Assembly: GCF_000003195.3 (NCBI RefSeq)
Contig: NC_012871.2
Coordinates: forward strand, 57,403,802-57,467,801
Origin: Sorghum bicolor
Lineage: Eukaryota > Streptophyta > Magnoliopsida > Poales > Poaceae
DNA: 64,000 bases
Direction: 5' to 3'
The notes under the pieces were generated by a model. The model searched no databases and had not been told where the DNA came from. It saw nothing but the letters and a program-made list of their open reading frames with translations. This document shows positions 38,703 through 48,726 of the stretch, piece by piece; the stretch's first letter is position 1; every line of letters starts with the position of its first letter. A program made the translations under genes and the position numbers.

Positions 38703-38968
38703 TACTCCCTCCATCTCAAATCATAAGACATTCCAAGAATCTTGAATAGTCGTCAAAATATTTCAAGTTTGACCAAAATTATACGATAAAATAATAAAAT
38801 TGATAATACCAACTAAGTATCATTAGATTCTTCATTAATTATATTTTTATAGTATATCTATTTAATGTCATAAATTTTTGTAATTCTCTCTATAATTTTA
38901 ATCGAACTTAAGATGTTTTGACTCTCCAAAATTTCTGAAATATCTTATAATTTAGAATATAAGGAGTA
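38703..38968. mobile_element. Stowaway-like MITE
   Basis: The left end TACTCCCTCCATCTCAAAT and right end TTAGAATATAAGGAGTA are inverted, with TA duplicated on both sides. 266 bp, AT-rich, Tc1/mariner-derived. Confidence 0.85.
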
Positions 38969-39306
38969 TATTCTAAATCTTTGTACTCTGTTTTCTCTAA
39001 CTTAATATATTTGAGTCCTTAGTAAAGAAAAAAAAAATCTTCCAAACTTGGTAACGAAAGAGAAAGTTGAAAGCGGCGGTGTTGCAAATCAATTAATGGC
39101 GGCACCGTACGTCGACTAAAAAGAGAGACTTGGTCACAAAGTGTAGGATCGGATCTTCCAAGTAGTGTGCAGCAATCCACCTGTGAATGGGAACAACTCA
39201 CCCCCCACCATGCCCGTTTGGCCGTTTGGAAAAAAAAAAATGAGCGACCGACCGACCGACGCCAGCCCAGCAGCCGCTGTTCCATTTCGTTATGCACCGA
39301 AATTCA

Positions 39307-39530
39307 GGCCTCGTTGAGTTCGCGAATTTTCTTTTAGATTTCGCTAGCGTAGCACTTTTGTTTGTTTGTGGTAAATATTATTCAATTATAAGCTAACTAG
39401 GATCAAAAGATCCGTCTCGCTATTTATAGACAAATAGTGTAATTAGTTTTTGTTTTCGTCTATATTTAATGCTTCATGTATGTGCCGCAAGATTTAATGT
39501 TAAAAATTTTTGTGACTAATAAACAAGGCC
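39307..39530. mobile_element. MITE, GGCCTTGTTTAG family (copy 4)
   Basis: Begins GGCCTCGTTGAGTTC and ends AATAAACAAGGCC. TCA is duplicated on both sides (39304-39306 and 39531-39533). 224 bp. Confidence 0.88.
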
Positions 39531-41515
39531 TCAACGCACACGTACCCAACGCCCGGGACAAGACCGTCGTGTTTTTTTACTTGAAAATTATCTCCACTAC
39601 AGTGCACCGTCGGAAAAGGTTTCTAGTTGTAGCAGCCGTTTGCATTGCAACGGCATATATATGCAGGTAGTAGGCGATCGATCCGCAAATCGCAACGAGA
39701 CGGTGGGCGTCGGGCGGCTAGACTTGACTCGAGAGCGACGGGTGCATGCGTACCGACCTGCCCGCCTGCTCAAAGACAGGCAGGCAGCAGCCAGCTCCGA
39801 ACCCGTTGGATCCAGTGCACGCGCGCGCGGCATGCACAAGCAGCCGCCGTGCTGCGCGTGCGCGTGCGCGTGCACCCGCCCGATCGACGTGCGCGTCTCG
39901 CCAACACCCGAGCGCGTGCCACGCCAAAGCTCTCTCACCATGAGTCCATGCTCGGGCGCTTAATTAAACTTCCCGCGTAAACAAATTAGTAGAAACAGCA
40001 GTGAGTGCTTCTACTAGAGCGTAGTAGGAGTGCTGATCCTATATACACACAGTGAGTACTATATATATAGATCTCAGAAGTTTGTTGTTAGATTTAACGT
40101 GTGGAGTTGGCCCCTATTTTATTAAAAATGTGCAATCTTGTTTTAGTCCTGTATGATATATATTTTGACTGGACGTCGACTTACCTTAGCTTATATGTGT
40201 AAAAAGAATAAACACACACACACACACATAAAATGTCCATCCAATAGAGATAGACTGATGACAGAGGATGTGCGTCACAAAAAGAAATTCCGGAACGTGC
40301 GCGGAGAGTGCAGGAAAAGATTACGGTTGTGTTGTGCTGCGCCTACGAAACGTTGCGGGGCGACGCCAAATCCTGTCCCCTTCGCCACGTCTGACAGGGA
40401 CGCCTCCCCCGCTCACTTTGACCGCGTCCGAGATCCGCCCCGGGCCGGCTTGACGAACGAGGCGAGTACTCCAATCATCCTGCCGTGTGGGGCCGCGCGT
40501 CTCCGTTGATTGCCTCCTCCTGGACGGACGTGCCTCTGGCCGTCCTCCGGGTGGGGGCCGCGAATCCCCGCGCGCCGCGTGGACCAGCGCCGGTGGACAC
40601 GTACGCAGCCCGCGCCACAGATCTTTCGTTTGTCTCCTCCTTTTTGTCACGGCTACGTACGGTACTCCTCCAACAAGCAGCGTGCGCTCATCGCGTCAAG
40701 CCAAGCGGAGGGAAGCAACCAACCAAAGGAGCCTCAAAAAGGGCTGTGCGGCGACGTGCAGGAGACGGGTCGCACAAAGCCGACGTGGCAGACGGGCGGC
40801 GCCGGTGTTTGCTGCGCGTCGACGTGCAGCGAGAGGGCGGCAGGGAGGGATGTCGGCCGGGGGAAGCGGACCTCGTCTCGCGCGACATGTCCGCCGCCAC
40901 GTGTGCCGGCCGAGGGCGTGCCGTAGTACGTGGTGGGCCACGGCCTCCAGACTTCGCTTCGCTTGGGCGCGGGTCCGCTGGCTGTGGCTGCCGTCCGGTC
41001 CGGTCCGGACCGGATCGGATCGGATCACCCACCCGTGCCACCATGCGGGATACGGCGGCCCTCGGAGGAGCTGATTTTGTTTCGATTTTTGTTTTCCCTT
41101 GACAAGGAAGCGTCATTCGTTTGTGTAGGCGATAGCACGTCCACCGACCCAAGAAACAACACGGGACGATGGCGTTTCCGCACACCGGACGGACCGGCAG
41201 GCACTTCGATCGGGTTGCACTGCATCCGGACTAGACTCTCTCGGGGAGAAAAAGGTTACTTGCCACAAATAAAGCTTCAAGGGATGCATGCATGCATGCA
41301 TTGACAGTGAAGCAAGTAAAGCGTGTAAAAAAAAAAAAGCACACGCTGAATGTAAAAAGCAGCTGGATGTTTCAGCGATAGCCGCCGCACCCGCACTCGT
41401 TCTCCGCGCGCCGTCGTCGACGATCCCACCCCTAGATCCACGACCATGGAAGATGCTGAGCTGGGCCTTCCTTAATTTGATTAGGATTTGCAACTTGAAT
41501 TGATGAGTACTGCTA
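39531..41515. other. GC-rich intergenic block without a recognised gene
   Basis: From about 39580 to 39960 and 40260 to 41270 the GC content rises sharply and several long open frames appear on both strands, but they overlap one another, lack family motifs and look like chance frames in GC-rich DNA. 39810-39875 has alternating GC/AC purine-pyrimidine sequence. A (CA)n run lies at 40213-40228. CCGGTCCGGTCCGGACCGG lies near 41000. GCATGCATGCATGCA lies near 41286. Confidence 0.5.
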
Positions 41516-42071
41516 TACTCCCTCCATACCCATAATTCTTGACGTTTAGGACATAATTGTGCTAACCAAAGAGTGATTAATTAGAGGTTAGTTTTCCATG
41601 TCTACCCCTAATAAATAAGGTGGCTGAGGCTCTTTATATAAGAAAATGAATTGGCTCCGCTGGCTAGTGCCTAGCAATTCGAGCGTTGCATCTTGGGTTC
41701 GAGCCCTGGCAGCAGCCACTCATTTTGCTTTATTTTGCATGCTAGCAGCTGGGTGGCTCGCAAGGAGACCTGGCAGCTGAACGGACGCCGCTCTTGGCAG
41801 AGGCCAGCCAAACGGACGCGAGCGCGTGCAGCTTCTTGGATGCTCGTGACGCCGCTCTTGGCAGAGGCCAGCCAAACGGACGCGAGCGCGTGCAGCTTCT
41901 TGGATGCTCGTGCAGCGGCTAGTCGAACAGACGTGCTCTTGGCAGAGACTGAAAGGACGTGAGCGCAGGGGCATTTCCGTCCGCGGCAGCAGCTGCCAGT
42001 GCAAAACGACAAGCTTTGCAAAATCTACACAGGGGTCCAAAACGTCAACTTTTCTAGGTATGGAGGGAGTA
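41516..42071. mobile_element. Long Stowaway-like element with tRNA-like insert and internal duplication
   Basis: The 15-bp ends TACTCCCTCCATACC / GGTATGGAGGGAGTA are perfect inverted repeats with TA on both sides. At 556 bp it is about twice the usual Stowaway length. Inside are a tRNA-like segment (A-box-like TGGCTAGTGCCTAG at 41661, B-box GGTTCGAGCCC at 41696-41706) and two 64-bp tandem copies (41784-41911), followed by a partial third. Confidence 0.85.
41784..41911. repeat. Two tandem copies of a 64-bp unit
   Basis: GACGCCGCTCTTGGCAGAGG begins at 41784 and again at 41848, with the intervening sequence identical by eye. Confidence 0.93.
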
Positions 42072-42640
42072 TAACTTTGAGTCGCCTGCCGCGTGTGCGC
42101 ACATTCACACAAAGATGTGAGCACGTTCAAAAGTCAAAACATACAGTGATTTTTTTCTTCGTTTGTTAAGCCCTTGCAGCTGCGCCTGCTCGGCAATGGC
42201 CTCCCTGTCGATCTATATCATCCTTGCTTAATTCATCTGCTTATCGAAATATCGCACTCTCATTTTCTCTTTCCCTAGACTATATCTTCCTTTGCCCTAT
42301 ATTCGGCACTATGCGAATAATTGATTTGAGCTAACTCACCATCAACTTGACTCGAAAAATTTATTTTTTTACGCCATCCATTCTGAAATAAGTGCATATC
42401 TCGTTTACTAAGGAGTAAAACTTTCTAAATTTGATCAAATTTATACACAAAAATACCAATACTTATGATGTGTAATAAACTTTATTACATTGGTTGTGAA
42501 ATATACTTTATAATAAACTTATTTGGACATACAAATATTGATATTTATATTACTACCCAAATTTAAACGAGTTTTGACTCTCTGAGAAGCAAGATGTTTG
42601 TTTATTTTGGGGGGGGGAGAGAGAGAGTAGTTTTCATATA

Positions 42641-42880
42641 CCTCGTTTACTTCCAAAAAAATTTGCAAAATAGGAATAGTAGCACTTTCGTTTGTATTTG
42701 ACAAATATTGTTCAATTATAGACTAACTAGGCTCAAAAGATTTGTCTCGTCAATTCCGACCAAACTGTGCAATTAGTTTTAATTTTCATCAATATTTAAT
42801 ACTCTATGCATTTGTCTAAATATTCGATGTGACGGGGAATCTGAAAAATTTTGCAAAATTTTTAGGGAACTAAACAAGGC
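42641..42880. mobile_element. MITE, GGCCTTGTTTAG family (copy 5)
   Basis: Decayed left end CCTCGTTTACTTCC and good right end GGGAACTAAACAAGGC; the core AAAAGATTTGTCTCG is present. Its 3' part (GGAATCTGAAAAATTTT) is repeated just beyond the end at about 42887. The family assignment is firm, the exact boundaries are not. Confidence 0.75.
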
Positions 42881-43565
42881 TTGTAGGGAATCTGAAAAAT
42901 TTTACAAAATTTTGCTATAAAAGTATATATATTTTTTATGAAATTACATTTTGAGATGAATCTACTCACATCAGTTTTATATTTTTAAACTCATTCTAAA
43001 AATACTTACTTGTAGTTAAAGTTTAAATGACTTAAGACAACCTCAAAACGACTTGCTTTAGGGAGAGGAAGTACAATTTATCAACTAACTTTAGGTAGTG
43101 TGACAAGCTAGACTAGAAATTTTTGCGTCACACTTTGTCATGCTTAAAAGAATTTTGCCACGCGCTTTTTTACTTTGTATATGAAATGTGAATAAAAATC
43201 TTGCCTAAATTTAATTGTCAACTAAACACTTGCTATTTTTATCAAACATTCTCGAGTTTAAATGTGGCAAAAAAAAAGTATGAAGACTCCCTATTACTAT
43301 AGGGTGCAATCAATGTTAAAGCTAGCAAGAGTCATACTAACCTTTTCTAAATTACAAAAAGACCAACTATTCGGCTTGCTGAAAAAAAACTACTAGTAAT
43401 ACTACTTTATTATGAAAGAAAAACATTTTTTATTGCTGAAACATAGCGCCCTTAAGTTCAAGAGGGCAGTGAATCTCTATGAAATTTGGAAGCTCGATGA
43501 ACCAAGCACTCCTATGTGTTGAAGTTCTTAACATCGAATCTAGGAGTACTCTAGTCTAATCTATC
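42881..43565. other. Intergenic, AT-rich
   Basis: No gene or complete repeat recognised. Confidence 0.45.
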
Positions 43566-43806
43566 TACTCCCTCCATCTCAAATTATAAGTCATTCTAAA
43601 AATCTTAGAGTGTCAAACTTTTTAAGTTTGACCAAATTTATATGATAAAATAATAATTATTGTGATACCAACTAAATATAATTAGATTCTTCTTTAATTA
43701 TATTTTCATAGTATACTTACTTTACATTATAAATCTTAGTATTTCTCTCTATAATTTTAGTCAAACGTGAAAATACTTTGACTTTCCAAAATTCCTCGAG
43801 GGAGTA
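43566..43806. mobile_element. Stowaway-like MITE upstream of the U-box gene
   Basis: TACTCCCTCCATCTCAAATT at the left and AATTCCTCGAGGGAGTA at the right are inverted. 241 bp. It ends 317 bases before the start codon of the U-box gene and about 140 bases before the ABRE cluster. Confidence 0.8.
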
Positions 43807-43948
43807 CACATAAAATACGAAACTAGACTGAAACTGGCTACTCCAAATCTATCTAGGAGTATACGCAGGAGCGTTGGTGCTGTTCCGTTCTTATCCAGTA
43901 TGCCACCAACTTCCGCCGCCAACGTAGAAACCACCCGACCATCGCCTA

Positions 43949-44030
43949 ACACGTGTCAGCACATCCACGTGGCATGATCCCAACCCTATGCCTCCTGCCT
44001 CGCAACACGTGTTCCACCTCCTCTATAAAT
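43949..44030 (+). promoter_or_regulatory. Core promoter of the U-box gene: three ABRE/G-box elements and a TATA box
   Basis: ACACGTGTC (43949-43957), CCACGTGGC (43965-43973) and ACACGTGTT (44005-44013) all contain the CACGTG core bound by bZIP/ABF factors. CTATAAATA (44022-44030) is a good TATA box about 95 bases before the start codon. Clustered ABREs predict response to abscisic acid, drought or salt (inference), which agrees with known behaviour of PUB18/19 genes. Confidence 0.78.
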
Positions 44031-44123
44031 ACCAGCTCTCGCTGCGAATTACGGCCAAACTTCTCTTTTCACTTAACCGTTTTATGTGCCCCCTCCCCTT
44101 ATTCTCGATTAGTCGGTTATACA

Positions 44124-46274
44124 ATGCCGCCGCCTCCGCCAACGGGCGAGCCGAAGCGCCGCCGCCTGCTATCCCTCATGGCAGTCTACCCAAGCGAGAG
44201 CATCGCGCCGGCGCCTGTGTTCAGCTCGCTTCTCGCGCTTGCGGCCGACTTGTCGAGTCAAGGGTTCGGCGCCGACGCCGGCGCCTTCCCTGTTCTCCGG
44301 CGTGGATTACGGCAGGCAGTGCGGATTGCTGGCCTCCTGCTCGCGTTTCTGGAGGAGATCCAAGACGTGACGGCGACGAAGACGGCAGCTCTGCCGTCAT
44401 CGGCGGTGCTGGGGCTCACGGAGCTGCACGTGGCCATGCAGAAGCTGCGGTTCCTCCTCTCCGACTGCGCGCGACGGGGCGCGCGGCTGTGGGTGCTCGT
44501 GAACGCCGGACTGGCCGCGTCTGAGCTCCGGGTGATTCTCGGGTCCGTCGCCGCGGCCGTGGACGCGCTGCCGAAGGAGGTAGTGGATGCGTCCGTGGAG
44601 GCCGGGGAACTCGCGCGGCTCATGTCGGAGCATGCGTGGCGCGCGGCGGTGCGTCCGGACGCCGGCGACGAGCGCGCGGCGAGGAGCGTGCGGTCGATAC
44701 TGGAGCAGTTCAAGAGCGGCGTCTCGCCCGACGCCGAGGACGTACGGCGGGTGCTGGAGCACATCGGGGTTAGAAGCTGGTCCGACTGCTCCGAGGAGAT
44801 TGCCTTCTTAGAGGACGAGCTGCGCACGCGATTGGACGGCGGCGCAGGCGGCGACAGCAGCAGCAGCAGCAGCAGCAGCGACGCGGTGCTCATCAACAGC
44901 CTAATGGCATTCATGGTGTACTGCCGTGTCGTGCTGTTCGATCAGATCGACGCGAATCCAAAAGTGGATGCGGCGTCACGGCCGCCGGCGAGGTGCCCGG
45001 ATTGGCTCAGACCGGAGACGTTGCAGTGCCCCATCACTCTGGACCTGATGACGGACCCGGTGACCGTGTCTACTGGCCAGACGTACGACCGCGAGTCCAT
45101 CACCCGGTGGATCAAGGCTGGATGCTGCACGTGCCCGGTCACCGGCGAGCGGCTCCGCACCGCCGACGTGGTGCCGAACGCCGCGCTCCGCGGGATCATC
45201 GAGCGGATGCTGCTCAGCAACGGCGTCTCGCTTCCGGACCGAAGCATCTCGGGGCACCGCCACGGCGCGCTCGGCGACACTGCCGTGGCATTCGGGCCGG
45301 CCGCCGCCGGCGCTGCCCGTCTCGCCGTCGCCTACACCGTCGCCCAGATCTCGACGGGTTCGACGGCGGAGCGCAGGAAGGCGACGTGCGAGGCCCGCAA
45401 GCTAAGCAAGCACAGCGTGTTCTACCGCGCGTGCCTCGTGGAGGCCAACGCCGTGCCGTGGCTGCTGTGCCTCCTGTCCTCGACGGACGCGTCCGTGCAG
45501 GACAATGCGGTGGCGTGCCTCCTGAACCTGTCGAAGCATCCGCGGGGCCGGGCGGCGCTGTTCGAGGCCGGCGGCGTGGGCCTGGTGGTGGACGTGATCA
45601 ACGTGGGCGCCAGGGCGGAGGCGCGGCAGAACGCGGCGGCCGTCCTGTTCTATCTGTCGTCAAACGCCGAGCACGCCGAGGAGATCGGGCGCATACCGGA
45701 GGCCATCCCGACGCTGGTGCAGCTGATTCGCGACGGCGCGCACCGCGGGCGCAAGAACGCCATGGTCAGCCTCTACGGTCTCCTCCAGTGCGCGAGCAAC
45801 CACGGCAAGGCCGTCGCGGCCGGCGCCGTGGCGGCTCTCGGGGGCCTCCTCCTGTCCGTCTCCGTCGTCGACCGGGACCGGGACGACGACCTCGCGAGCG
45901 ACGCCGTGACGCTGCTGGCGAGGCTCGCGGAGCAGCCGGCGGGCGCGCAGGCCGTGCTGGCGCGGCCGGGCCTCGTCGCCCGCGTCGTCGAGGCGCTCGC
46001 CACGTCGGCGTCCCGGTCGGGGAAGGACCACTGCGTGGCCCTGCTCGTCTCGTTGTGCCGGCACGGCGGGGACAAGGTGGTGGCCCTGCTGGGGAGGATG
46101 CCGGGGCTCATGTCGTCGCTGTACACGATGGTGGCCGACGGCGGCAGCCCGCAGACGTGCAAGCGCGCCAGGGCGCTGCTCAACCTGATCCACCGCCATT
46201 ACGAGATGGATGGGCAGCCGGCGTCAGCGTCGGCGGCGTCGGAGGCCGGCGAGCGTGTCGTTCGCGTGCTATAG
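44124..46274 (+). CDS. PUB: U-box and ARM-repeat E3 ubiquitin ligase (PUB18/19-like), intronless
   Basis: 716 aa. The start is the ATG at 44124 (MPPPPPTGEPKRRR), because the TATA box at 44022-44030 places transcription start after the earlier in-frame Met near 43953. Residues about 20-280 form the U-box N-terminal domain, followed by a Ser run from an AGC repeat (about 44853-44880). The U-box spans about 295-370 (LQCPITLDLMTDPVTVSTGQTYDR, then CTCPVTGERL). ARM repeats fill about 400-690 (ASVQDNAVACLLNLSKH, ARQNAAAVLFYLSS, GRKNAMVSLYGLL). The U-box binds the E2 enzyme and the ARM repeats bind substrate. The closest Arabidopsis proteins, PUB18/PUB19, dampen abscisic acid and drought responses (known). 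Very GC-rich, typical of intronless grass genes. No breaks, so probably functional. Confidence 0.95.
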   Translation: MPPPPPTGEPKRRRLLSLMAVYPSESIAPAPVFSSLLALAADLSSQGFGADAGAFPVLRRGLRQAVRIAGLLLAFLEEIQDVTATKTAALPSSAVLGLTELHVAMQKLRFLLSDCARRGARLWVLVNAGLAASELRVILGSVAAAVDALPKEVVDASVEAGELARLMSEHAWRAAVRPDAGDERAARSVRSILEQFKSGVSPDAEDVRRVLEHIGVRSWSDCSEEIAFLEDELRTRLDGGAGGDSSSSSSSSDAVLINSLMAFMVYCRVVLFDQIDANPKVDAASRPPARCPDWLRPETLQCPITLDLMTDPVTVSTGQTYDRESITRWIKAGCCTCPVTGERLRTADVVPNAALRGIIERMLLSNGVSLPDRSISGHRHGALGDTAVAFGPAAAGAARLAVAYTVAQISTGSTAERRKATCEARKLSKHSVFYRACLVEANAVPWLLCLLSSTDASVQDNAVACLLNLSKHPRGRAALFEAGGVGLVVDVINVGARAEARQNAAAVLFYLSSNAEHAEEIGRIPEAIPTLVQLIRDGAHRGRKNAMVSLYGLLQCASNHGKAVAAGAVAALGGLLLSVSVVDRDRDDDLASDAVTLLARLAEQPAGAQAVLARPGLVARVVEALATSASRSGKDHCVALLVSLCRHGGDKVVALLGRMPGLMSSLYTMVADGGSPQTCKRARALLNLIHRHYEMDGQPASASAASEAGERVVRVL

Positions 46275-46460
46275 CCGGGAGCCGCAGGACCGGGAACCTG
46301 CCGTAAGTACAGTAAATAGTAGGTGTAGATCTTTACAGTGTGCCGCCATTTGATTTGAGACCATTTGTTGTTTGTGTTGTCAGCTCGTGTTTTAGAAGAG
46401 CTGGGAACGAATTTTGCTGCTTCCTTTTTTGAAGACTGCTGTAGACACAGATACACACAC
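46275..46460 (+). other. 3' flank / probable 3' UTR of the U-box gene
   Basis: AT-richer sequence after the TAG stop. No AATAAA was seen; the transcript end is uncertain. Confidence 0.45.
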
Positions 46461-46636
46461 GAAAGTATAGATACTTTAGTCTGTTTGCGAGCTTGAGATT
46501 GATAGCATTAGTGGACTAGTAGATGAAACTGTGACAGTATGGAATTACTCTTTTGGACGTTTTGTGTACATATCAGTGAAATGTTTTGGCTTTGTGTTAA
46601 AACTGAGGGATTTCAGTTACAGAAATAACAGCCCAC

Positions 46637-46920
46637 AGATGAATTGCGTTGATGTCATTAGTGGCCGATGTGAATTTTGGCGATTTTGGTTACTGATGGT
46701 CAACTACATTTTACAGTAACCAAAATCGCCTGAAATTTTGGTTACTGATGGTCAACTACATTTTACAGTATGCTATAGATGGATTGCGTTGATGTCATTA
46801 GTGGCCGATGTGATTGGAATAGCTCTAAGACGAATGGATCACTGATGTTCTAGTACATTTTACAGTATGTTGTTGATGGATGTGTGTGTTGACATCCCAA
46901 GTGCCCGACGTGATTGGAAG
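46637..46920. repeat. Imperfect tandem/interspersed repeats downstream of the U-box gene
   Basis: GCGTTGATGTCATTAGTGGC occurs at about 46645 and 46786, with a diverged third copy at about 46888. TTACTGATGGTCAACTACAT occurs at about 46691 and 46742, with a third variant near 46838. The block contains a perfect hairpin (46679-46730). Confidence 0.85.
46679..46730. repeat. Perfect 17-bp inverted repeat (hairpin, 18-nt loop)
   Basis: GGCGATTTTGGTTACTG (46679-46695) and its exact complement CAGTAACCAAAATCGCC (46714-46730). Confidence 0.95.
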
Positions 46921-47015
46921 CTTTTTCAGTTGTAGAGATGCTCGGCAAAGGGGGCGTTGTGCGCTCCTGTGTGTAAATCGTACTTGTAGGCCTTCAATTT
47001 TACCGCAGTCAGAAA

Positions 47016-47088
47016 GCCCGTCTAGCTCAGTCGGTAGAGCGCAAGGCTCTTAACCTTGTGGTCGTGGGTTCGAGCCCCACGGTGGGCG
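47016..47088 (+). tRNA. tRNA-Lys (anticodon CTT)
   Basis: A 73-nt cloverleaf. The acceptor GCCCGTC pairs with GGTGGGC (two G-T pairs), with discriminator G. The D arm is GCTC-AGTCGGTA-GAGC. The anticodon stem is GCAAG/CTTGT around loop GCTCTTAAC with CTT. The T arm is GTGGG-TTCGAGC-CCCAC. A and B boxes are intact (TAGCTCAGTCGG, GGTTCGAGCCC). No intron. A T8 run (47096-47103) just downstream is a good RNA polymerase III terminator. Confidence 0.96.
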
Positions 47089-47149
47089 CATGATGTTTTT
47101 TTTGAAAAAATGCCCCACGGTGGGCGCATGATGTTTTTTTTGAAAAAAA
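47074..47149 (+). repeat. 38-bp tandem duplication of the tRNA 3' end and terminator
   Basis: GCCCCACGGTGGGCGCATGA plus the T8 and GAAAAAA run (from 47074) is repeated from 47112. The second copy carries only the T-arm/acceptor part and is not a tRNA. Confidence 0.93.
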
Positions 47150-47288
47150 TGTATGAGCGTTTGATGTGCAGTGGAGTCAACATCTCTTTTGTTTACTGTA
47201 CTCAGCTGGCAACTCATGCACTGCAGAGCTGCAGTGGAATCAGGCCCCTGTACGCATCATCATCATCACATAACGGATTCCTAACTTA

Positions 47289-47531
47289 GGTCTTGTTTAG
47301 ACACGAAAAGATTTTAGATTTCGGTATTGTATCACTTTCGTTTATTTGTGGCAAATATTATCCAATGATAGACTAACTAAAATCAATAGATTTGTCTCGC
47401 GATTTACAGTTAAACTGTACAATTAGTTTTTATTTTTATCTATATTTAATGCTTCATACATGTGCCGCAAGATTCGATGTGACAGAAAATTTTGAAATTT
47501 TTTTGATTTTTGGGTTGAACTAAACAAAGCC
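47289..47531. mobile_element. MITE, GGCCTTGTTTAG family (copy 6)
   Basis: The ends GGTCTTGTTTAGACACG and GAACTAAACAAAGCC are inverted, with core TAGATTTGTCTCGCG. Flanks are TTA and TCA. 243 bp. Confidence 0.85.
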
Positions 47532-47743
47532 TCAGGCTAATCATATCTCATGCCGCTGTTGCGCCCAGCAGCATCAAACGCCGACGCGTCTGGGGGCGAC
47601 GTACGTGCTACGAATAATGACGGCACCGCGCTCGCTAGTAGTCGGCAACGAATCCAACGCTGAAAGTGCATGCGTTGCGTTGCCTCCGGACCTGACGCCC
47701 TCCCTCTCTAATTAGTCACAGTACTTGCACTCTCTCTAGCTAA

Positions 47744-47974
47744 GGCCTTGTTTAGCTCAAAAAATTTTAGTTTTTGACCACCGTAGTACTTTCGTTTTTA
47801 TTTGACAAACATTGTTCAATCATGGAATAATTAGGTTTAAAAGATTCATCTTAGAAATTACAGGTAAACTGTGTAATTAGTTTTCATTTTCGTCTATATT
47901 TAATGCTCCATGCATGCGACCAAAGCTTTAATGTGACGAGAAATCTTGAAAATTTTTGCGAACTAAACAAGGCC
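47744..47974. mobile_element. MITE, GGCCTTGTTTAG family (copy 7)
   Basis: The ends GGCCTTGTTTAGCTC and GAACTAAACAAGGCC are a near-perfect inverted repeat. 231 bp. The interior matches the other copies. Confidence 0.88.
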
Positions 47975-48036
47975 CGATCCCAATCACCAGCTCATGTAAC
48001 GTCAGAGGCAGAGAGCTTCTCGTGTTGGGTTTGGGG

Positions 48037-48313
48037 TAGTGATGAAAATGGTACGGATATTTTCCGATCGTATTCGAGGACCGAATTCGTTTAGAGGGGT
48101 TGAGATCTGTTCGTATTCGAGTTCGAATGTTTAATATCCGATACCGTATCCGTATCCGAATACTTAAATCGTATATTTATGATGTCGACATTCAATCGTA
48201 TCTTATCCGACATTGTTGATATTATCCGTATTCGAATCCGAATCCGACTAAAAATATAAAAACAAATATGATATCAGTGATATCCGTTCGTATCCGATCC
48301 GTTTTCATCCCTA
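48037..48313. mobile_element. hAT MITE with 8-bp target duplication
   Basis: Starts TAGTGATGAAAATGG and ends CCGTTTTCATCCCTA (inverted). GTTTGGGG is duplicated exactly on both sides (48029-48036 and 48314-48321), the 8-bp signature of hAT transposition. The interior is dense in short TATCCG/GTATTCG motifs in both orientations. Confidence 0.92.
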
Positions 48314-48595
48314 GTTTGGGGTGCTGGCTAGATCCACATCCACCGATAAATTAACAACCGTGTCAGTCTGTCAGCATTCAGCAACAGCAAATCCATCTCC
48401 ATCCATCTGCTTTGCACGCCGAGGCCGAGCTAGCCGACGTGCCCCGCTCGATCGCTCTCGTGCAACAGCAGGCGCGGTCACGTGAACGCGCTCCACCACT
48501 TGTTTGGTTTATTAATTAACGAATTGATTAACCAGCAGTCGGGGTTAGCGCCGTTGGTTACATTTTGATCTTGTTTAGTTCGTAAAAGTTTTTGA

Positions 48596-48726
48596 GGGTC
48601 CGTTTGGTTTCCCTTGCTAGCTATTCTTAAATTATTTTAGTTTTTTAGTCAATATGTTTAGAACTTATTACTAAAGTGATTAAAGTTTAGCTAGCTAAAA
48701 TTTAACAAGAGAAACCAAACATGGTC
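48596..48726. mobile_element. Short MITE
   Basis: GGTCCGTTTGGTTTCCCTTG at the left and CAAGAGAAACCAAACATGGTC at the right are imperfect inverted repeats. About 130 bp, foldable. A fragment of the GGCCTTGTTTAG family end lies just before it (about 48567-48594). Confidence 0.65.

Noticed and set aside
40485..41304. Several long overlapping frames in the GC-rich block
   Set aside because: Frames occur on both strands and in several phases with no motif; best explained by base composition.
41650..41715. tRNA-like sequence as a functional tRNA gene
   Set aside because: Pol III boxes are recognisable but acceptor and anticodon stems do not pair; treated as a SINE/tRNA relic inside a MITE.
43953..44123. 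N-terminal extension of the U-box protein from an upstream in-frame Met
   Set aside because: It lies upstream of the TATA box at 44022-44030 and overlaps the ABRE elements, so it should not be transcribed.
44258..46306. Long alternate-frame and antisense frames across the U-box gene
   Set aside because: High GC at third codon positions of the real gene removes stops in other frames; none has a domain.
47112..47149. Second tRNA gene after tRNA-Lys
   Set aside because: Only the T arm and acceptor 3' half are duplicated.
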